From Lachnospiraceae bacterium (GTDB lineage Bacteria > Bacillota > Clostridia > Lachnospirales > Lachnospiraceae), in NCBI GenBank assembly GCA_029054245.1, contig JAIDFQ010000071.1, positions 1 through 64,000 on the forward strand: a DNA stretch of 64,000 nucleotides. The letters run 5' to 3'. Of the stretch, positions 18,478-26,739 are shown one piece after another. The notes beneath the pieces were generated by a model that was given only the letters and a program-made list of their open reading frames with translations, was not told the origin of the DNA and did not search any database. Position numbers and translations under genes: made by a program. Within the stretch, counting starts at the first letter, position 1; every line of letters begins with the position of its first letter.

Positions 18478-19311
18478 CTACCCGCGCATTGCCCCATCGG
18501 TAAGAAGTACCATGATACTTCCGTTTTCCTTATCCTGGGAATTTGACCATTCAGCCTTGCGGATAATCCGGTCCGCCTTCTCCTGCGCCGTCAGAGCCGG
18601 ACTTGCCAATATCTTTTCCAGTTCCGCATAGGAAACTTCTTCAAAGATTCCCTTCGTCATCATCACCACCAGATCGCCTTTTTTCAGTTCCACTGGTACT
18701 TCACATACCTCCATCTGATGAAAGCCATCCTTCCCCACATAATTCCAAACGCCTTCATCTTCCATGGACCATATGGTATCCTGTCTGCTTATTTTGCCAT
18801 CCTTATAAGCTCTCTGTGCAAGAACACTGATGGTCTGACCTTCGCTTAACGGAATCAATTCTCCCTTCCGAAACATCGCGATCTTAATCTGCCCTGCCAT
18901 GGCATAATACAGCCTGCCCTCTTTTAATAAAATAACGCCCACACTGGCACCTCCATGCCGCTCCTCTAAGACCTTCTGCATATTCCTGTGGATGCTGTAC
19001 ATGGTTCTCTCAAAGAAATACTCTGGATTGTGGATTGCTTTATAAAAAGAGAACGCCTCCATAAATTCCCTTACTGCTAATCCAGCACATACCTTTCCCG
19101 TGTTTTCCTTTCCTATTCCATCCGCCATGACCGCCAGCTTGCCCGCATCCGTAACAGTAAGCTCCATCGCATCCGCCTGCACATCTTTGTTTCCGGTCGT
19201 CTCCCCTATTCCGTCCGACGCATCATAGGTCTCTTTATCCCCCAACATTTGAAAGATGCCTCTGGCAATCACACTTGTAACCAATATAAATATCACTATC
19301 TGCCATGTCAT
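18478..19311 (-). CDS. PP2C-like phosphatase domain with N-terminal membrane anchor
   Basis: 277 aa. It begins with a hydrophobic helix (WQIVIFILVTSVIARGIF). The rest is PP2C-like: LAVMADGIGKENTGKVCAGL matches the DGMGGhxaG motif and DKENGSIMVLLTDG matches the C-terminal DNiTvivv motif, but the SDG aspartate is replaced (MMTKGIF). PppA-type phosphatases oppose PpkA kinase in threonine phosphorylation control of type VI secretion. Loss of one metal ligand makes activity uncertain. The ATG overlaps the stop of the upstream FHA gene by 4 bases, so FHA and phosphatase are made together. Confidence 0.65.
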   Translation of the reverse strand: MTWQIVIFILVTSVIARGIFQMLGDKETYDASDGIGETTGNKDVQADAMELTVTDAGKLAVMADGIGKENTGKVCAGLAVREFMEAFSFYKAIHNPEYFFERTMYSIHRNMQKVLEERHGGASVGVILLKEGRLYYAMAGQIKIAMFRKGELIPLSEGQTISVLAQRAYKDGKISRQDTIWSMEDEGVWNYVGKDGFHQMEVCEVPVELKKGDLVVMMTKGIFEEVSYAELEKILASPALTAQEKADRIIRKAEWSNSQDKENGSIMVLLTDGAMRG

Positions 19312-19808
19312 TTTTTTACATCATTCCATTCAAAGTGTTCTCCGCAAAAGGGGACGAATACAAATTTGCTTTTTCCAAGCTCTATGGTGTCATATGGCAT
19401 CAGGTCTTTCGGTACATACACCGCTTCCCGGTTAAGATACGCGATACCGGCAGCATCCCCCGGCAGTATCACTGTATTTTTCTTTTTTGCATCATACACA
19501 ATGATTGTATGATTCTTCCTGGATATCTCATTATCACCCAGAATCTGTATATCCATGTCATCCCCTCTGCCTACAAAGTTCTTGCCATTCTTAATCTTGT
19601 AGTCCTTTCCTACTCTCGCCCCCTCAATGCATACCAGCCAGCCGCAGACCGGTGATACCTCCTCCTCTAAAAGCTCTACTGGCGCTTCAAAACCAGCCGG
19701 AGCCTTGGCATCCTCCATAGCGGCAGTCTCCATATTGCAGTAAGGACATGTAGTTCCATATTTTCTTGTACTGAACATATGACCATTGGGACATCTCATT
19801 AAACTCAT
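19308..19808 (-). CDS. FHA-domain protein with N-terminal zinc ribbon
   Basis: 166 aa from ATG at 19808, with GAGAGG 9 bases upstream. A zinc-ribbon-like N-terminus (RCPNGHMFSTRKYGTTCPYC) is followed, after a linker, by an FHA domain: NFVGRGDDMDIQILGD, then EISRKNHTIIVYD, the R, S and H/N positions that read phosphothreonine. The C-terminus closes with TIELGKSKFVFVPF. FHA proteins bind phosphothreonine peptides, so it may read marks placed by the Ser/Thr kinase PrkC at 55657-57849 or an unseen kinase. It is the second of two FHA genes in the operon, as Fha1-type proteins accompany type VI systems. Confidence 0.75.
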   Translation of the reverse strand: MSLMRCPNGHMFSTRKYGTTCPYCNMETAAMEDAKAPAGFEAPVELLEEEVSPVCGWLVCIEGARVGKDYKIKNGKNFVGRGDDMDIQILGDNEISRKNHTIIVYDAKKKNTVILPGDAAGIAYLNREAVYVPKDLMPYDTIELGKSKFVFVPFCGEHFEWNDVKK

Positions 19809-19825
19809 TGCTCTCATCCTCTCTT

Positions 19826-20374
19826 TCACGTAATCAGTAATTTTGTGTTTGCAATGTAAATCACATCTCCCGGCATTAACCGGCAAGGTCTGCTATTCAT
19901 GATCTTATAGCACACGCCATCGTCCACTTTCCGAATTCGTACGCCATTTAATGAATTTAAATCTTCTATGAACCAGGAATCCATACAATAATTTAGAACT
20001 GCATGCTGGTAATCGATCAGCGCACTGTATTCACATTCATCTAGATCCGCGTCCACCGGTTCCTCAGGGCTGTCTCTTCCTATTAAAAATGAAACTTTTC
20101 CAGCAAGATCCCATGCCTTTACAGGTTTTTCATTTTCGTCCAGAAGAATCAATTCTCTGATTCTGCAATCAGTTTCCTCCGTCATCCCATATTTCTTTTC
20201 TCTGCTCCGGGGTGCAAACTGATCGATCAAATCATTCAGCGCTGCTATGGCTCCTGTCATGAGCAGGATAAAAAGCAGCCATTTCCACCAAATCGGCGCC
20301 TGATAGACTGCAACATATACCGCCAGCGCCGCCATACACAGCATGATGCATGCATCCGTTATCTTCTTACCCAT
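19826..20374 (-). CDS. FHA-domain protein with N-terminal membrane segments
   Basis: 182 aa. Two closely spaced hydrophobic segments near the N-terminus (ACIMLCMAALAVYVAVY, then WWKWLLFILLMTGAIAAL) make a hairpin anchor. A C-terminal FHA domain follows: VSFLIGRDSPEE, then the ligand loop with ALIDYQHAVLNY in place of the usual S..H, and DLNSLNGVRIRKVDDG, the canonical 'D..S.NGt.vng' strand. It therefore presents a phosphothreonine reader at the cytoplasmic face of the membrane and may dock the machine there. It lies between the DnaJ gene and the zinc-ribbon FHA gene. Confidence 0.75.
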   Translation of the reverse strand: MGKKITDACIMLCMAALAVYVAVYQAPIWWKWLLFILLMTGAIAALNDLIDQFAPRSREKKYGMTEETDCRIRELILLDENEKPVKAWDLAGKVSFLIGRDSPEEPVDADLDECEYSALIDYQHAVLNYCMDSWFIEDLNSLNGVRIRKVDDGVCYKIMNSRPCRLMPGDVIYIANTKLLIT

Positions 20375-20419
20375 GTTCCACTCTCCACATCCATCAAAGA
20401 TACCTCTTTTGCCTATCCG

Positions 20420-20839
20420 TCACTTTACTTTAAAAAAAGCTTCAAATAATTTATCTGTATTTACAGGATTATCTGACTTTTTCTGCTCTTTTCCTTTTTC
20501 CCCAGGATGAAAGCCAAAAAACTGTTCAAAGCTGTTTTGATACCTGCCGCTGAAAAATGCCGACATATCCCTGTAATTGTTTTCTTTTTTCTGACTGGTT
20601 CTTTTTTGTTCTTCTTTTTCCTGTCTTATTGTGCTGCCGCCTGCCATCATCAGGTCATAAGCTTCTCTTTTTTCTTTATCCCCCAGCACATCATAGGCTT
20701 CCTGTACTTGGTCGAACAGCTCTCTTTTCTGCTCTCCTGCATTATCAGGATGATATTTCCGCGACAGCTTTCGATATGCCTTCTTGATTTCCTCCTGGGA
20801 TGAGGTACTGCTAACCCCTAGAACTTCATAATAATTCAT
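20420..20839 (-). CDS. DnaJ (J-domain) protein
   Basis: 139 aa from ATG at 20839 (MNYYEVLGV); the alternative start four codons earlier lacks a better ribosome site. A full J-domain covers residues 1-65 with the catalytic HPD ([10 protein letters not shown]) and the KREAYD helix. The remaining 70 residues are charged, with no zinc finger or CTD, so it is a type III J-protein. It should stimulate an Hsp70 ATPase. The likely client partner is the Hsp70-like ATPase at 14000-16519 in the same operon. It is the first gene after a hairpin that separates it from the tube genes. Confidence 0.85.
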   Translation of the reverse strand: MNYYEVLGVSSTSSQEEIKKAYRKLSRKYHPDNAGEQKRELFDQVQEAYDVLGDKEKREAYDLMMAGGSTIRQEKEEQKRTSQKKENNYRDMSAFFSGRYQNSFEQFFGFHPGEKGKEQKKSDNPVNTDKLFEAFFKVK

Positions 20840-20882
20840 AAAAAATCCCATCCTGTCCGTGGCTTAAATCCTTTTCTTTAAC

Positions 20883-20910
20883 AGGGAAGCTGCCATAAGG
20901 CAGCTCCCTT
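20883..20910 (-). terminator. Intercistronic hairpin after the tube genes (partial terminator)
   Basis: A GC-rich inverted repeat (AGGGAGCTGCC, loop, GGCAGCTTCCCT on the minus strand) lies 17 bases after the second Hcp-like stop, followed by a weak T-poor tail (GTTAAAG). It may act as a partial terminator or RNA-stabilising hairpin so that sheath and tube transcripts exceed those of the downstream genes. Confidence 0.55.
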
Positions 20911-20927
20911 AAGACAAGCTCTGACTG

Positions 20928-21353
20928 CTATACAGCATATCCGCCTTCTACCGCAACGTTTGCCATTTTATCCTTTTTCTGCTTAATCATAAGATAAAAA
21001 GTACCCACACCTGCTTCGTCACCATAGTCTTCTCTGTAATCCACCACGAACGCATTAGGATAGGTATACTTTCTTACCTCCTGAGATGCTGCGATGACAT
21101 CAATTGTAACTTTTCTGTAGCAATCTGCTTTCTCCGCAGGAACCAGTGCCCATTTCCCAATTTCCTTTGTTGCGTCAAAGGGTTCACCATCAACTGCAGT
21201 CAGTATTTTTCCGGTAATCTCTACCGTTGAACCTAAGTCTGTAGAACGGGCATTGGAATCCTTGGGAATATCTGCCCGGAACTTTACGGATGTAATGCTC
21301 TGCTCCTTCAATTCAATAGCTGCGCCGCCTTCAATTTTTAATCTGAATCCCAT
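20928..21353 (-). CDS. Hcp/phage-tube-like inner tube protein (second copy)
   Basis: 141 aa, beginning MGFRLKIEGG. It is clearly paralogous to the next gene upstream: both have DIPKDSNARSTDLGSTVEIT-type sequence, KWALVPAE.ADCYRK, PNAFV..Y.ED..DE.GVGTF and KQKKDKM at the same spacing. The size and the beta-rich composition fit Hcp or the contractile-phage tube, whose hexameric rings stack into the needle shaft. The tube call rests on size, duplication and position beside the sheath-like gene. It may form hetero-hexamers, or an initiator ring at the spike. Confidence 0.65.
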   Translation of the reverse strand: MGFRLKIEGGAAIELKEQSITSVKFRADIPKDSNARSTDLGSTVEITGKILTAVDGEPFDATKEIGKWALVPAEKADCYRKVTIDVIAASQEVRKYTYPNAFVVDYREDYGDEAGVGTFYLMIKQKKDKMANVAVEGGYAV

Positions 21354-21380
21354 TTTTCATATCCTCTCTTTCTGTTTGTT

Positions 21381-21809
21381 TTATTCGCCGGCGAATCCGC
21401 CTTCAAATGCAAGGGTCGTCATCTTGTCCTTTTTCTGTTTTACCAGAAGGGTGAAGGTGCCAACACCTGACTCATCAGCAAAGTCTTCCTCATATCCAAT
21501 CACAAACGCATTGGGAAGGTTTACCTGTCTTACCACCTGTGACGCTGACACTACATCAATTTCCAATCTTCTGTAGCAGTCTGCATTTTCAGCAGGCACC
21601 AATGCCCACTTTGCAATCTTCATGGTGTCGTCCGCCGCCTCTCCACCTACCGCTGCGAGAATCTTGCCTGTGATCATGATGGTGGCTCCAAGATCTGTGG
21701 AGCGGGCATTGGAGTCCTTCGGAATGTCTGCCCCATACTTTACTCCCGTCACGATCGTCTCGTTTAACTGGATGGTCTCGTTTCCTTCAATTTTCAGTCG
21801 TAATCCCAT
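21381..21809 (-). CDS. Hcp/phage-tube-like inner tube protein (first copy)
   Basis: 142 aa, beginning MGLRLKIEGN with AGGAGG in good position. Same conserved blocks as its tandem paralogue 28 bases downstream, with more than half of the residues identical by eye; they diverge in the N-terminal strand and C-terminal tail. It follows the sheath-like gene by 33 bases, the sheath-tube order seen in myophages, type VI and extracellular contractile systems. Probably the major tube subunit, secreted or propelled with the spike. Confidence 0.65.
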   Translation of the reverse strand: MGLRLKIEGNETIQLNETIVTGVKYGADIPKDSNARSTDLGATIMITGKILAAVGGEAADDTMKIAKWALVPAENADCYRRLEIDVVSASQVVRQVNLPNAFVIGYEEDFADESGVGTFTLLVKQKKDKMTTLAFEGGFAGE

Positions 21810-21842
21810 TTCTTTTTCCTCCTTTTGTTTCCTGGGTATTTA

Positions 21843-24005
21843 TTAACTTGTTTTTTTACTCATCTCAACCTTCAGATTCTTTGTATTGTTATTAAAGGCG
21901 ATGAGTATATTACAAATTCCCGCGGTATCATCGATTTCATAGGACAGTTCATCACCCTCCTGCAAAATGGAATTGACATATTCTCTGTCCGCTCCCCATT
22001 TGCTCTTTTGGCTGTCAGGATTGTTACTGAAGAACTTCAAAATATTGTCCTTCTTGAAATCATTGCTGTAGAAACGCAAGATACGCTCCACATAAGTACT
22101 TACAAGTGTTTTATAGATTGGTTCAAATTCATTTTCGTTTATCTGCAGGTTTCTTGCCTTATAAACCATGATATTTCTGATATCTTTCCCCTGGTACTTG
22201 GCATTTTCAGAGGAAAATACAAAACCAAATCCGTTTACATTGATGTCATTTTTGATTGTATTTGTAAATCCAGAAATTTCCTTTGTCATTGTAGTCGTAG
22301 CAGACAGTGCATGGTCGCCTGCCTCCACATCAAAACGGACACCTGGATAATTTCTTGAGGTCCTTGGGAATCTCTCCTTCAGATATCCTGGGCACTGCCA
22401 TGCTGCTACCAGACCTGCTGCCACATAAGCTGCTCCAATATAGACGCCCTCAATCCAAAGCTTCATGATATCTTCTTTTTCTTTAGAAAGTACGGCTGCG
22501 CCTTCTTCACTCATAATCATCTTCTTATCAAGGATCAAACCTGATTTATCTTTGGGAATCACCGTGATATTCGGAATACACGGTACAACAAATTCACTGT
22601 ATTCCCTTTTCATCAATAAGCCGCATTTTTCCTTGTACTTTTCAACACCGGAAGATGCCATAGCACTGAACGTAGCCTCTTCCCCCGGTTGAAAGCTGAA
22701 GAAAGTGGTGACCTTGTAGGGATACATAGCATTCATCAGATTAGCAAGGCTTTCCATTGTATTCTGGTCATCCTTTTCCACCTTTTCGTTTCCTGCAAAA
22801 CGGATTCTCTGCAGCTTGACCCCCTTGCTCTGCTCCAATTCCACATTTGGCACGATTGCAAACCAAAGGGTATTGTCAAATTCATTTTTGTCATTGACTG
22901 TGTTTAAGTAAGTGACAAGGCGGGGAAGATTATGCGCTTTTACTTGCTGCTCAAGCTTGTTATTCGTGACCAGCAGTTTCGGCTTCATCCCATTTTCTTT
23001 TACTTTATACTGATCAAAAAATGTCTTTACCCCAAGCATTTTCTCTATCAACGGCTTTACAACCTTGACAAAGTCATCTTTTGTCTGCTTATAAAAATCC
23101 AAGTAATTATTGTAGTTAGCAATTTCCTGCTCTACGTTCACTTCGCTTTCTAATGTAGATGTAAGGGGGCAGAAGGTGCGCACCACCAGTTCTCTCACAT
23201 AATCAGACTGATTTTCGTTAAGGGCATCGTAATCATCTTTAAACGCTGAAATCAGCCCTGTATTGGCACTGTCATCTACAATGGCGAGCTGGGTATTTTC
23301 TTCTTTGCTTACTTCCAGTATTTTTAATTCGCCGTCGTCTCCCATGCTGAGAAGCCCTGCCTTAAATACCTGTCCGCTCTCCTCCTTACCCGAATCTCCA
23401 AGCAAGAGCCTTGTTTTGATATCCTCTATTGCAAGAGGAAGCATCGCCATGACATTGTTGTAATTCTGACTTGCCTGTTCAAACATATAATTCAGCTTAT
23501 CCCCCATATCAAGTTTCTTGGGGTCCCCGTCATCCAGCGATTCATACTGTCCATATACATACTGAATTTCTTTTCTGGACTGCCTGATGTCATCCATAAT
23601 CTTCTTGGGTGAAATCATATCCAATATTTTTTCAAATTTGAAATCCACATTGGCAATTCCCATAGCTCCCTTTGTTTCAATCAGGGTGAGGAGCATTTTC
23701 AGAAAATCATTGTCCATATTGAGGGGGATTTCTGTGATGCAATTGTCCGGTATATTTTCCGGCTTCTTTAAGCTGTACATAACCTTCTGGTTGTTTGCGT
23801 TGAAGAAGGAGTACACCACCGGCGCAAATTTTTCCAGAAATTCATCAAAACTTCCCACTAAAAGTTCCTCGTTGATTTCCTTCACTTTGTCATCATCCAG
23901 ACTGTTCTTCCCTTTAACATCCCCAATCAAGGTTAAAAGATCTTTCTTTTCTGGATTGATTTCTTCAAACAGAATCGTTCTGTTTGTCTGGGTTATTACA
24001 TCCAT
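21843..24005 (-). CDS. Contractile sheath-like protein
   Basis: 720 aa, cytoplasmic, no signal peptide. The second half has the TssC/sheath pattern: NTLWFAIVPNVELE, a CIPNITVIPKDKSG strand, a helix LWIEGVYIGAAYVAAGLVAA (sheath 'vGaayvaAGl.A'), and a C-terminal domain with VFSSENAKYQGKDIRNIMVY and a final long helix (YVERILRFYSNDF). Typical TssC is about 500 aa, so the N-terminal 220 residues are extra; a TssB-TssC-like fusion is possible but not shown. The sheath contracts to drive the tube through a target membrane. The call rests on pattern and on the adjacent tube genes. Confidence 0.6.
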   Translation of the reverse strand: MDVITQTNRTILFEEINPEKKDLLTLIGDVKGKNSLDDDKVKEINEELLVGSFDEFLEKFAPVVYSFFNANNQKVMYSLKKPENIPDNCITEIPLNMDNDFLKMLLTLIETKGAMGIANVDFKFEKILDMISPKKIMDDIRQSRKEIQYVYGQYESLDDGDPKKLDMGDKLNYMFEQASQNYNNVMAMLPLAIEDIKTRLLLGDSGKEESGQVFKAGLLSMGDDGELKILEVSKEENTQLAIVDDSANTGLISAFKDDYDALNENQSDYVRELVVRTFCPLTSTLESEVNVEQEIANYNNYLDFYKQTKDDFVKVVKPLIEKMLGVKTFFDQYKVKENGMKPKLLVTNNKLEQQVKAHNLPRLVTYLNTVNDKNEFDNTLWFAIVPNVELEQSKGVKLQRIRFAGNEKVEKDDQNTMESLANLMNAMYPYKVTTFFSFQPGEEATFSAMASSGVEKYKEKCGLLMKREYSEFVVPCIPNITVIPKDKSGLILDKKMIMSEEGAAVLSKEKEDIMKLWIEGVYIGAAYVAAGLVAAWQCPGYLKERFPRTSRNYPGVRFDVEAGDHALSATTTMTKEISGFTNTIKNDINVNGFGFVFSSENAKYQGKDIRNIMVYKARNLQINENEFEPIYKTLVSTYVERILRFYSNDFKKDNILKFFSNNPDSQKSKWGADREYVNSILQEGDELSYEIDDTAGICNILIAFNNNTKNLKVEMSKKTS

Positions 24006-24025
24006 TCCTATACCTCTCTTTCTTT

Positions 24026-26047
24026 TTAAATCATGGATATATAATGTACTTCCAATTCACAGGTTCCATCCTTGGAAGTTATATATATTACATTTCCATA
24101 GCTGACCAAATACTGCATTTTCCGGCAGACAATAGAATTTCCTATCATAATCGTGGAATCACTTTTATGGTAAAGTATCATTTGCCTGTTTTCTGCCGGG
24201 AACAAATATATTTCATCAAGGGTAAGCACATCAATAAGCTCAGGATAATCCGAAAACATATCAGCCATTGCAATCTTCTTCTCTCGGATGGGATGAAGCG
24301 CAAAGGTTAACGGCGGAATTTCTTCCATTTCTTCCGGGAGAAGTGTAAAATAAGCATTCAGCTTACCTGTAAATGCGCCTTCATTTTTTGATTCCATCTG
24401 CTCTGGAATCAAAATCACCTTGTTTCGCTTTGTCCAGATTTTAATGATACAAAAAGCCAGCACGCATATAAGTGCCACCAATACCTGCCAGTACGCCTCT
24501 GGAAGTGATTTAACTCTTACCGGAATACTTCCCACCAGGCTTCCTTCCCCGTCAGAAATCAAAAGCTTAATTTCGCCTCTTCCCCTTCCTTCAGGTTCAA
24601 TCAAAAGAAGCGTCCCTTGGATTTCTGCTTTTACAATGTCCTCCGGTACCTCCTGCAATTCAAAGTAAAGTGTATCATCATCTGAATCCGTAAAATATTC
24701 CTTCAATGTAACAGTCTGCTGTCCCGAAATCGTCAAAAGCCCGACTTCTTTTGAGGATATACTGCCTGGCAGCACATTTAAAACATTGATACTTTCACTT
24801 ATGTAAGTGCTCTGAACATTTTCCAGGAAGTTAAGGCTTAATAGATACTCGCCTGAATTGTGAAAACATACGGTTCCTGATAATTCCTGTCCATTCCCTA
24901 TGATTTCTGCCTGAATCACTTCACCTGTCTGCAAATTTTTAAACTCCGCCTGCCATGCTGCGGTATCATAATTTACATTCTTAACAGCATCTCTATTCCT
25001 ATCTTCAAGTCTAATTTTAAAATCAAGCAGTTGATTCTTATAAATCTCCTCCTGCCATTCCAAAATTGGGGTAATGCTGCGCCTGCCGATTATATACACC
25101 GTCATTCTCTGACTTTGCCCTGTGTCAAATCCTATGTTGACCGGTCCTTTCACGCCTCTCAGTCTGCCTATGGCATATTTCCCTGAAATCTCTAATGAGG
25201 GCGTTTCCGTTGTGGTAACGTTTTCAGTTTCCGCATTTTGCACGATATCAACATGATTAATGTCTTTGTCCGATAAAAGCAGCACTGTCAATTCGTCCGC
25301 ATACACTGCCGGTTCATAGCTGATTTTCTGGTTTCCCTCACCATAAATACTGCTTCCCGCCTCATATACACTGTAGGATGGACCGCTATAAAGCACATCG
25401 CACAATACCCCGGGCAATTCATCTGTTTCCTGTATCAAATAACTTTTTCCGGCAGTCCGCATTGACACATCCTTAAGTTCCTGGACATTTGCTTCCTTCT
25501 CTTCTCCAAAAAAAATGGTAGAGATTGGGATTTCTCCCTCTCTGCACTTTAATACTATTTCCTGTACGTCTCTGTCAGAGTCCTCCTTTATTCTTCCTGT
25601 GTCGGAATGCGTAAGATCCGTCTCACCATCAGAAATCAACACAATCATCCTTTTCCCTTGACATTTTTCAAGCATCCGGTATGCCTCTCCCAAGCCTATT
25701 CCAATGTCTGTCTCGCCTTTATTGGGAGCCTCACCGATTGCTTCCTTCAATTTCTCACCCTGTTCCTTATCTTGTATAGAAACTGGCTGATGGCTGGTTA
25801 TGATTCTGTCATTATAAGCAATATATCCAACCTGAACCTCTTCGCTCTGCAAGGTATCCACAAATGCTTTGAGTGTATCGGATATCACATTCTGACTATC
25901 CTGCTCATTCATTGAACCACTGTGATCTACCACAAAAACAATATAGATATCTTCTTCTACAAGCTTTTCCTGGGCAAATACATCCCACCTGATTATTGAA
26001 AACAGCAACAGAAATATTGCTGCAAAATACATTATTTTTCTTTTCAT
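24026..26047 (-). CDS. Secreted/membrane vWA-domain protein, first gene of the operon
   Basis: 673 aa. N-terminal signal sequence (MYFAAIFLLLFSIIRWDVFA). A von Willebrand A domain follows with an intact MIDAS: VDHSGSMNEQD, ETDIGIGLGEAYRM and LISDGETDLT. A long beta-rich extracellular part follows, then one membrane helix at about residues 533-555 (YWQVLVALICVLAFCIIKIW) and a cytoplasmic tail of about 110 residues with ENRQMILYHKSDSTIMIG. The topology suggests a surface receptor or anchor that links an outside ligand to the machinery inside. It is co-transcribed with the sheath gene (20 bases apart). No homologue is recognised in classical type VI systems. Confidence 0.75.
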   Translation of the reverse strand: MKRKIMYFAAIFLLLFSIIRWDVFAQEKLVEEDIYIVFVVDHSGSMNEQDSQNVISDTLKAFVDTLQSEEVQVGYIAYNDRIITSHQPVSIQDKEQGEKLKEAIGEAPNKGETDIGIGLGEAYRMLEKCQGKRMIVLISDGETDLTHSDTGRIKEDSDRDVQEIVLKCREGEIPISTIFFGEEKEANVQELKDVSMRTAGKSYLIQETDELPGVLCDVLYSGPSYSVYEAGSSIYGEGNQKISYEPAVYADELTVLLLSDKDINHVDIVQNAETENVTTTETPSLEISGKYAIGRLRGVKGPVNIGFDTGQSQRMTVYIIGRRSITPILEWQEEIYKNQLLDFKIRLEDRNRDAVKNVNYDTAAWQAEFKNLQTGEVIQAEIIGNGQELSGTVCFHNSGEYLLSLNFLENVQSTYISESINVLNVLPGSISSKEVGLLTISGQQTVTLKEYFTDSDDDTLYFELQEVPEDIVKAEIQGTLLLIEPEGRGRGEIKLLISDGEGSLVGSIPVRVKSLPEAYWQVLVALICVLAFCIIKIWTKRNKVILIPEQMESKNEGAFTGKLNAYFTLLPEEMEEIPPLTFALHPIREKKIAMADMFSDYPELIDVLTLDEIYLFPAENRQMILYHKSDSTIMIGNSIVCRKMQYLVSYGNVIYITSKDGTCELEVHYISMI

Positions 26048-26110
26048 AACTTACTTCCGTTCCTATTTTCTTAATTTTTATTAATTGCATTGCAATTTTT
26101 GTGACATTAA

Positions 26111-26139
26111 TTTAAAATTTTAATACTTAAGAACGTCAA
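26111..26139 (-). promoter_or_regulatory. Candidate sigma-A promoter of the injection-system operon
   Basis: On the minus strand TTGACG (26134-26139) and TTTAAA (26111-26116) are 17 bases apart, about 60 bases before the vWA start. The -35 is strong, the -10 matches 4 of 6. The whole 26048-26316 gap is A/T-rich; I see no other clear signal. Confidence 0.4.
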
Positions 26140-26316
26140 AAACAGAAACTTGGTGATTTTTGTCGTTTTTTACGGGATTTTTGCATGCGAAAAAAACCAG
26201 TTTAATCAATCTCTAAAGATTTTCCTGGCTTTTGTGTTTCATAGAAATTATAGATAGATTTTAAGATGTTATTTTCTTACATATCACATTAAAATATACT
26301 TTAAGGAGATTTTCAG

Positions 26317-26565
26317 ATGGAAGAGAGAAAAAGTAACTTTAATCACACAGATAAGTACATCGAAATAGGTTACAATATAGCCTATTACAGAAAGCATGCA
26401 AAGCTGACGCAGGAACAGTTAGCCGAAATGCTCGGCATCAGCCGTTCTCATATCAGTGCCATCGAAGCGCCAAATATCGTGCGCAAAATATCAATGGATC
26501 TGCTGTTCGATATCGCCGCTGTTCTTGATGTTGAAGTATACAAGCTTTTATTGTTCAAGCATTAA
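26317..26565 (+). CDS. Small XRE-family HTH regulator
   Basis: 82 aa with AAGGAGA 8 bases before ATG. A complete helix-turn-helix of the Cro/C1 type: NIAYYRKHAKLTQEQLAEML, GISRSHISAIEAP, and the closing helix LLFDIAAVLDVEVYKLL. It is divergent from the injection-system operon across a 269-base gap, so it is a candidate regulator of that operon, though this is only inferred from position. No other domain. It ends 87 bases before a bidirectional terminator. Confidence 0.85.
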   Translation: MEERKSNFNHTDKYIEIGYNIAYYRKHAKLTQEQLAEMLGISRSHISAIEAPNIVRKISMDLLFDIAAVLDVEVYKLLLFKH

Positions 26566-26652
26566 CTGCTTTATTATGCTATACAGAACTTAAGCCGTCG
26601 CACACCTCCCCCGTGAATCATGCTTTCAAGGAAGCATTTTCATGCAAAATCA

Positions 26653-26698
26653 AAACCCCCTTTTGTCAGACGTTCCCTGCCTGACCAAAAGGGGGTTT
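26653..26698. terminator. Bidirectional rho-independent terminator
   Basis: AAACCCCCTTTTG and CAAAAGGGGGTTT form a long stem with A and T tracts on both sides. It serves the XRE gene (+) and nrdR (-), which converge here. Confidence 0.9.
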
Positions 26699-26739
26699 CT
26701 ATCTATTATACACTTTAAGCGGCTTTGCTGCGCCGCCCT

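Noticed and set aside
20928-26047. Defective myophage tail
   Set aside because: No tape measure, terminator, capsid or lysis genes, and the FHA/PP2C/Hsp70-like/vWA genes are not phage-like.
26250-26316. Promoter TATACT at 26295-26300 for the XRE gene
   Set aside because: It would place the transcript start inside the ribosome binding site; no acceptable -35.
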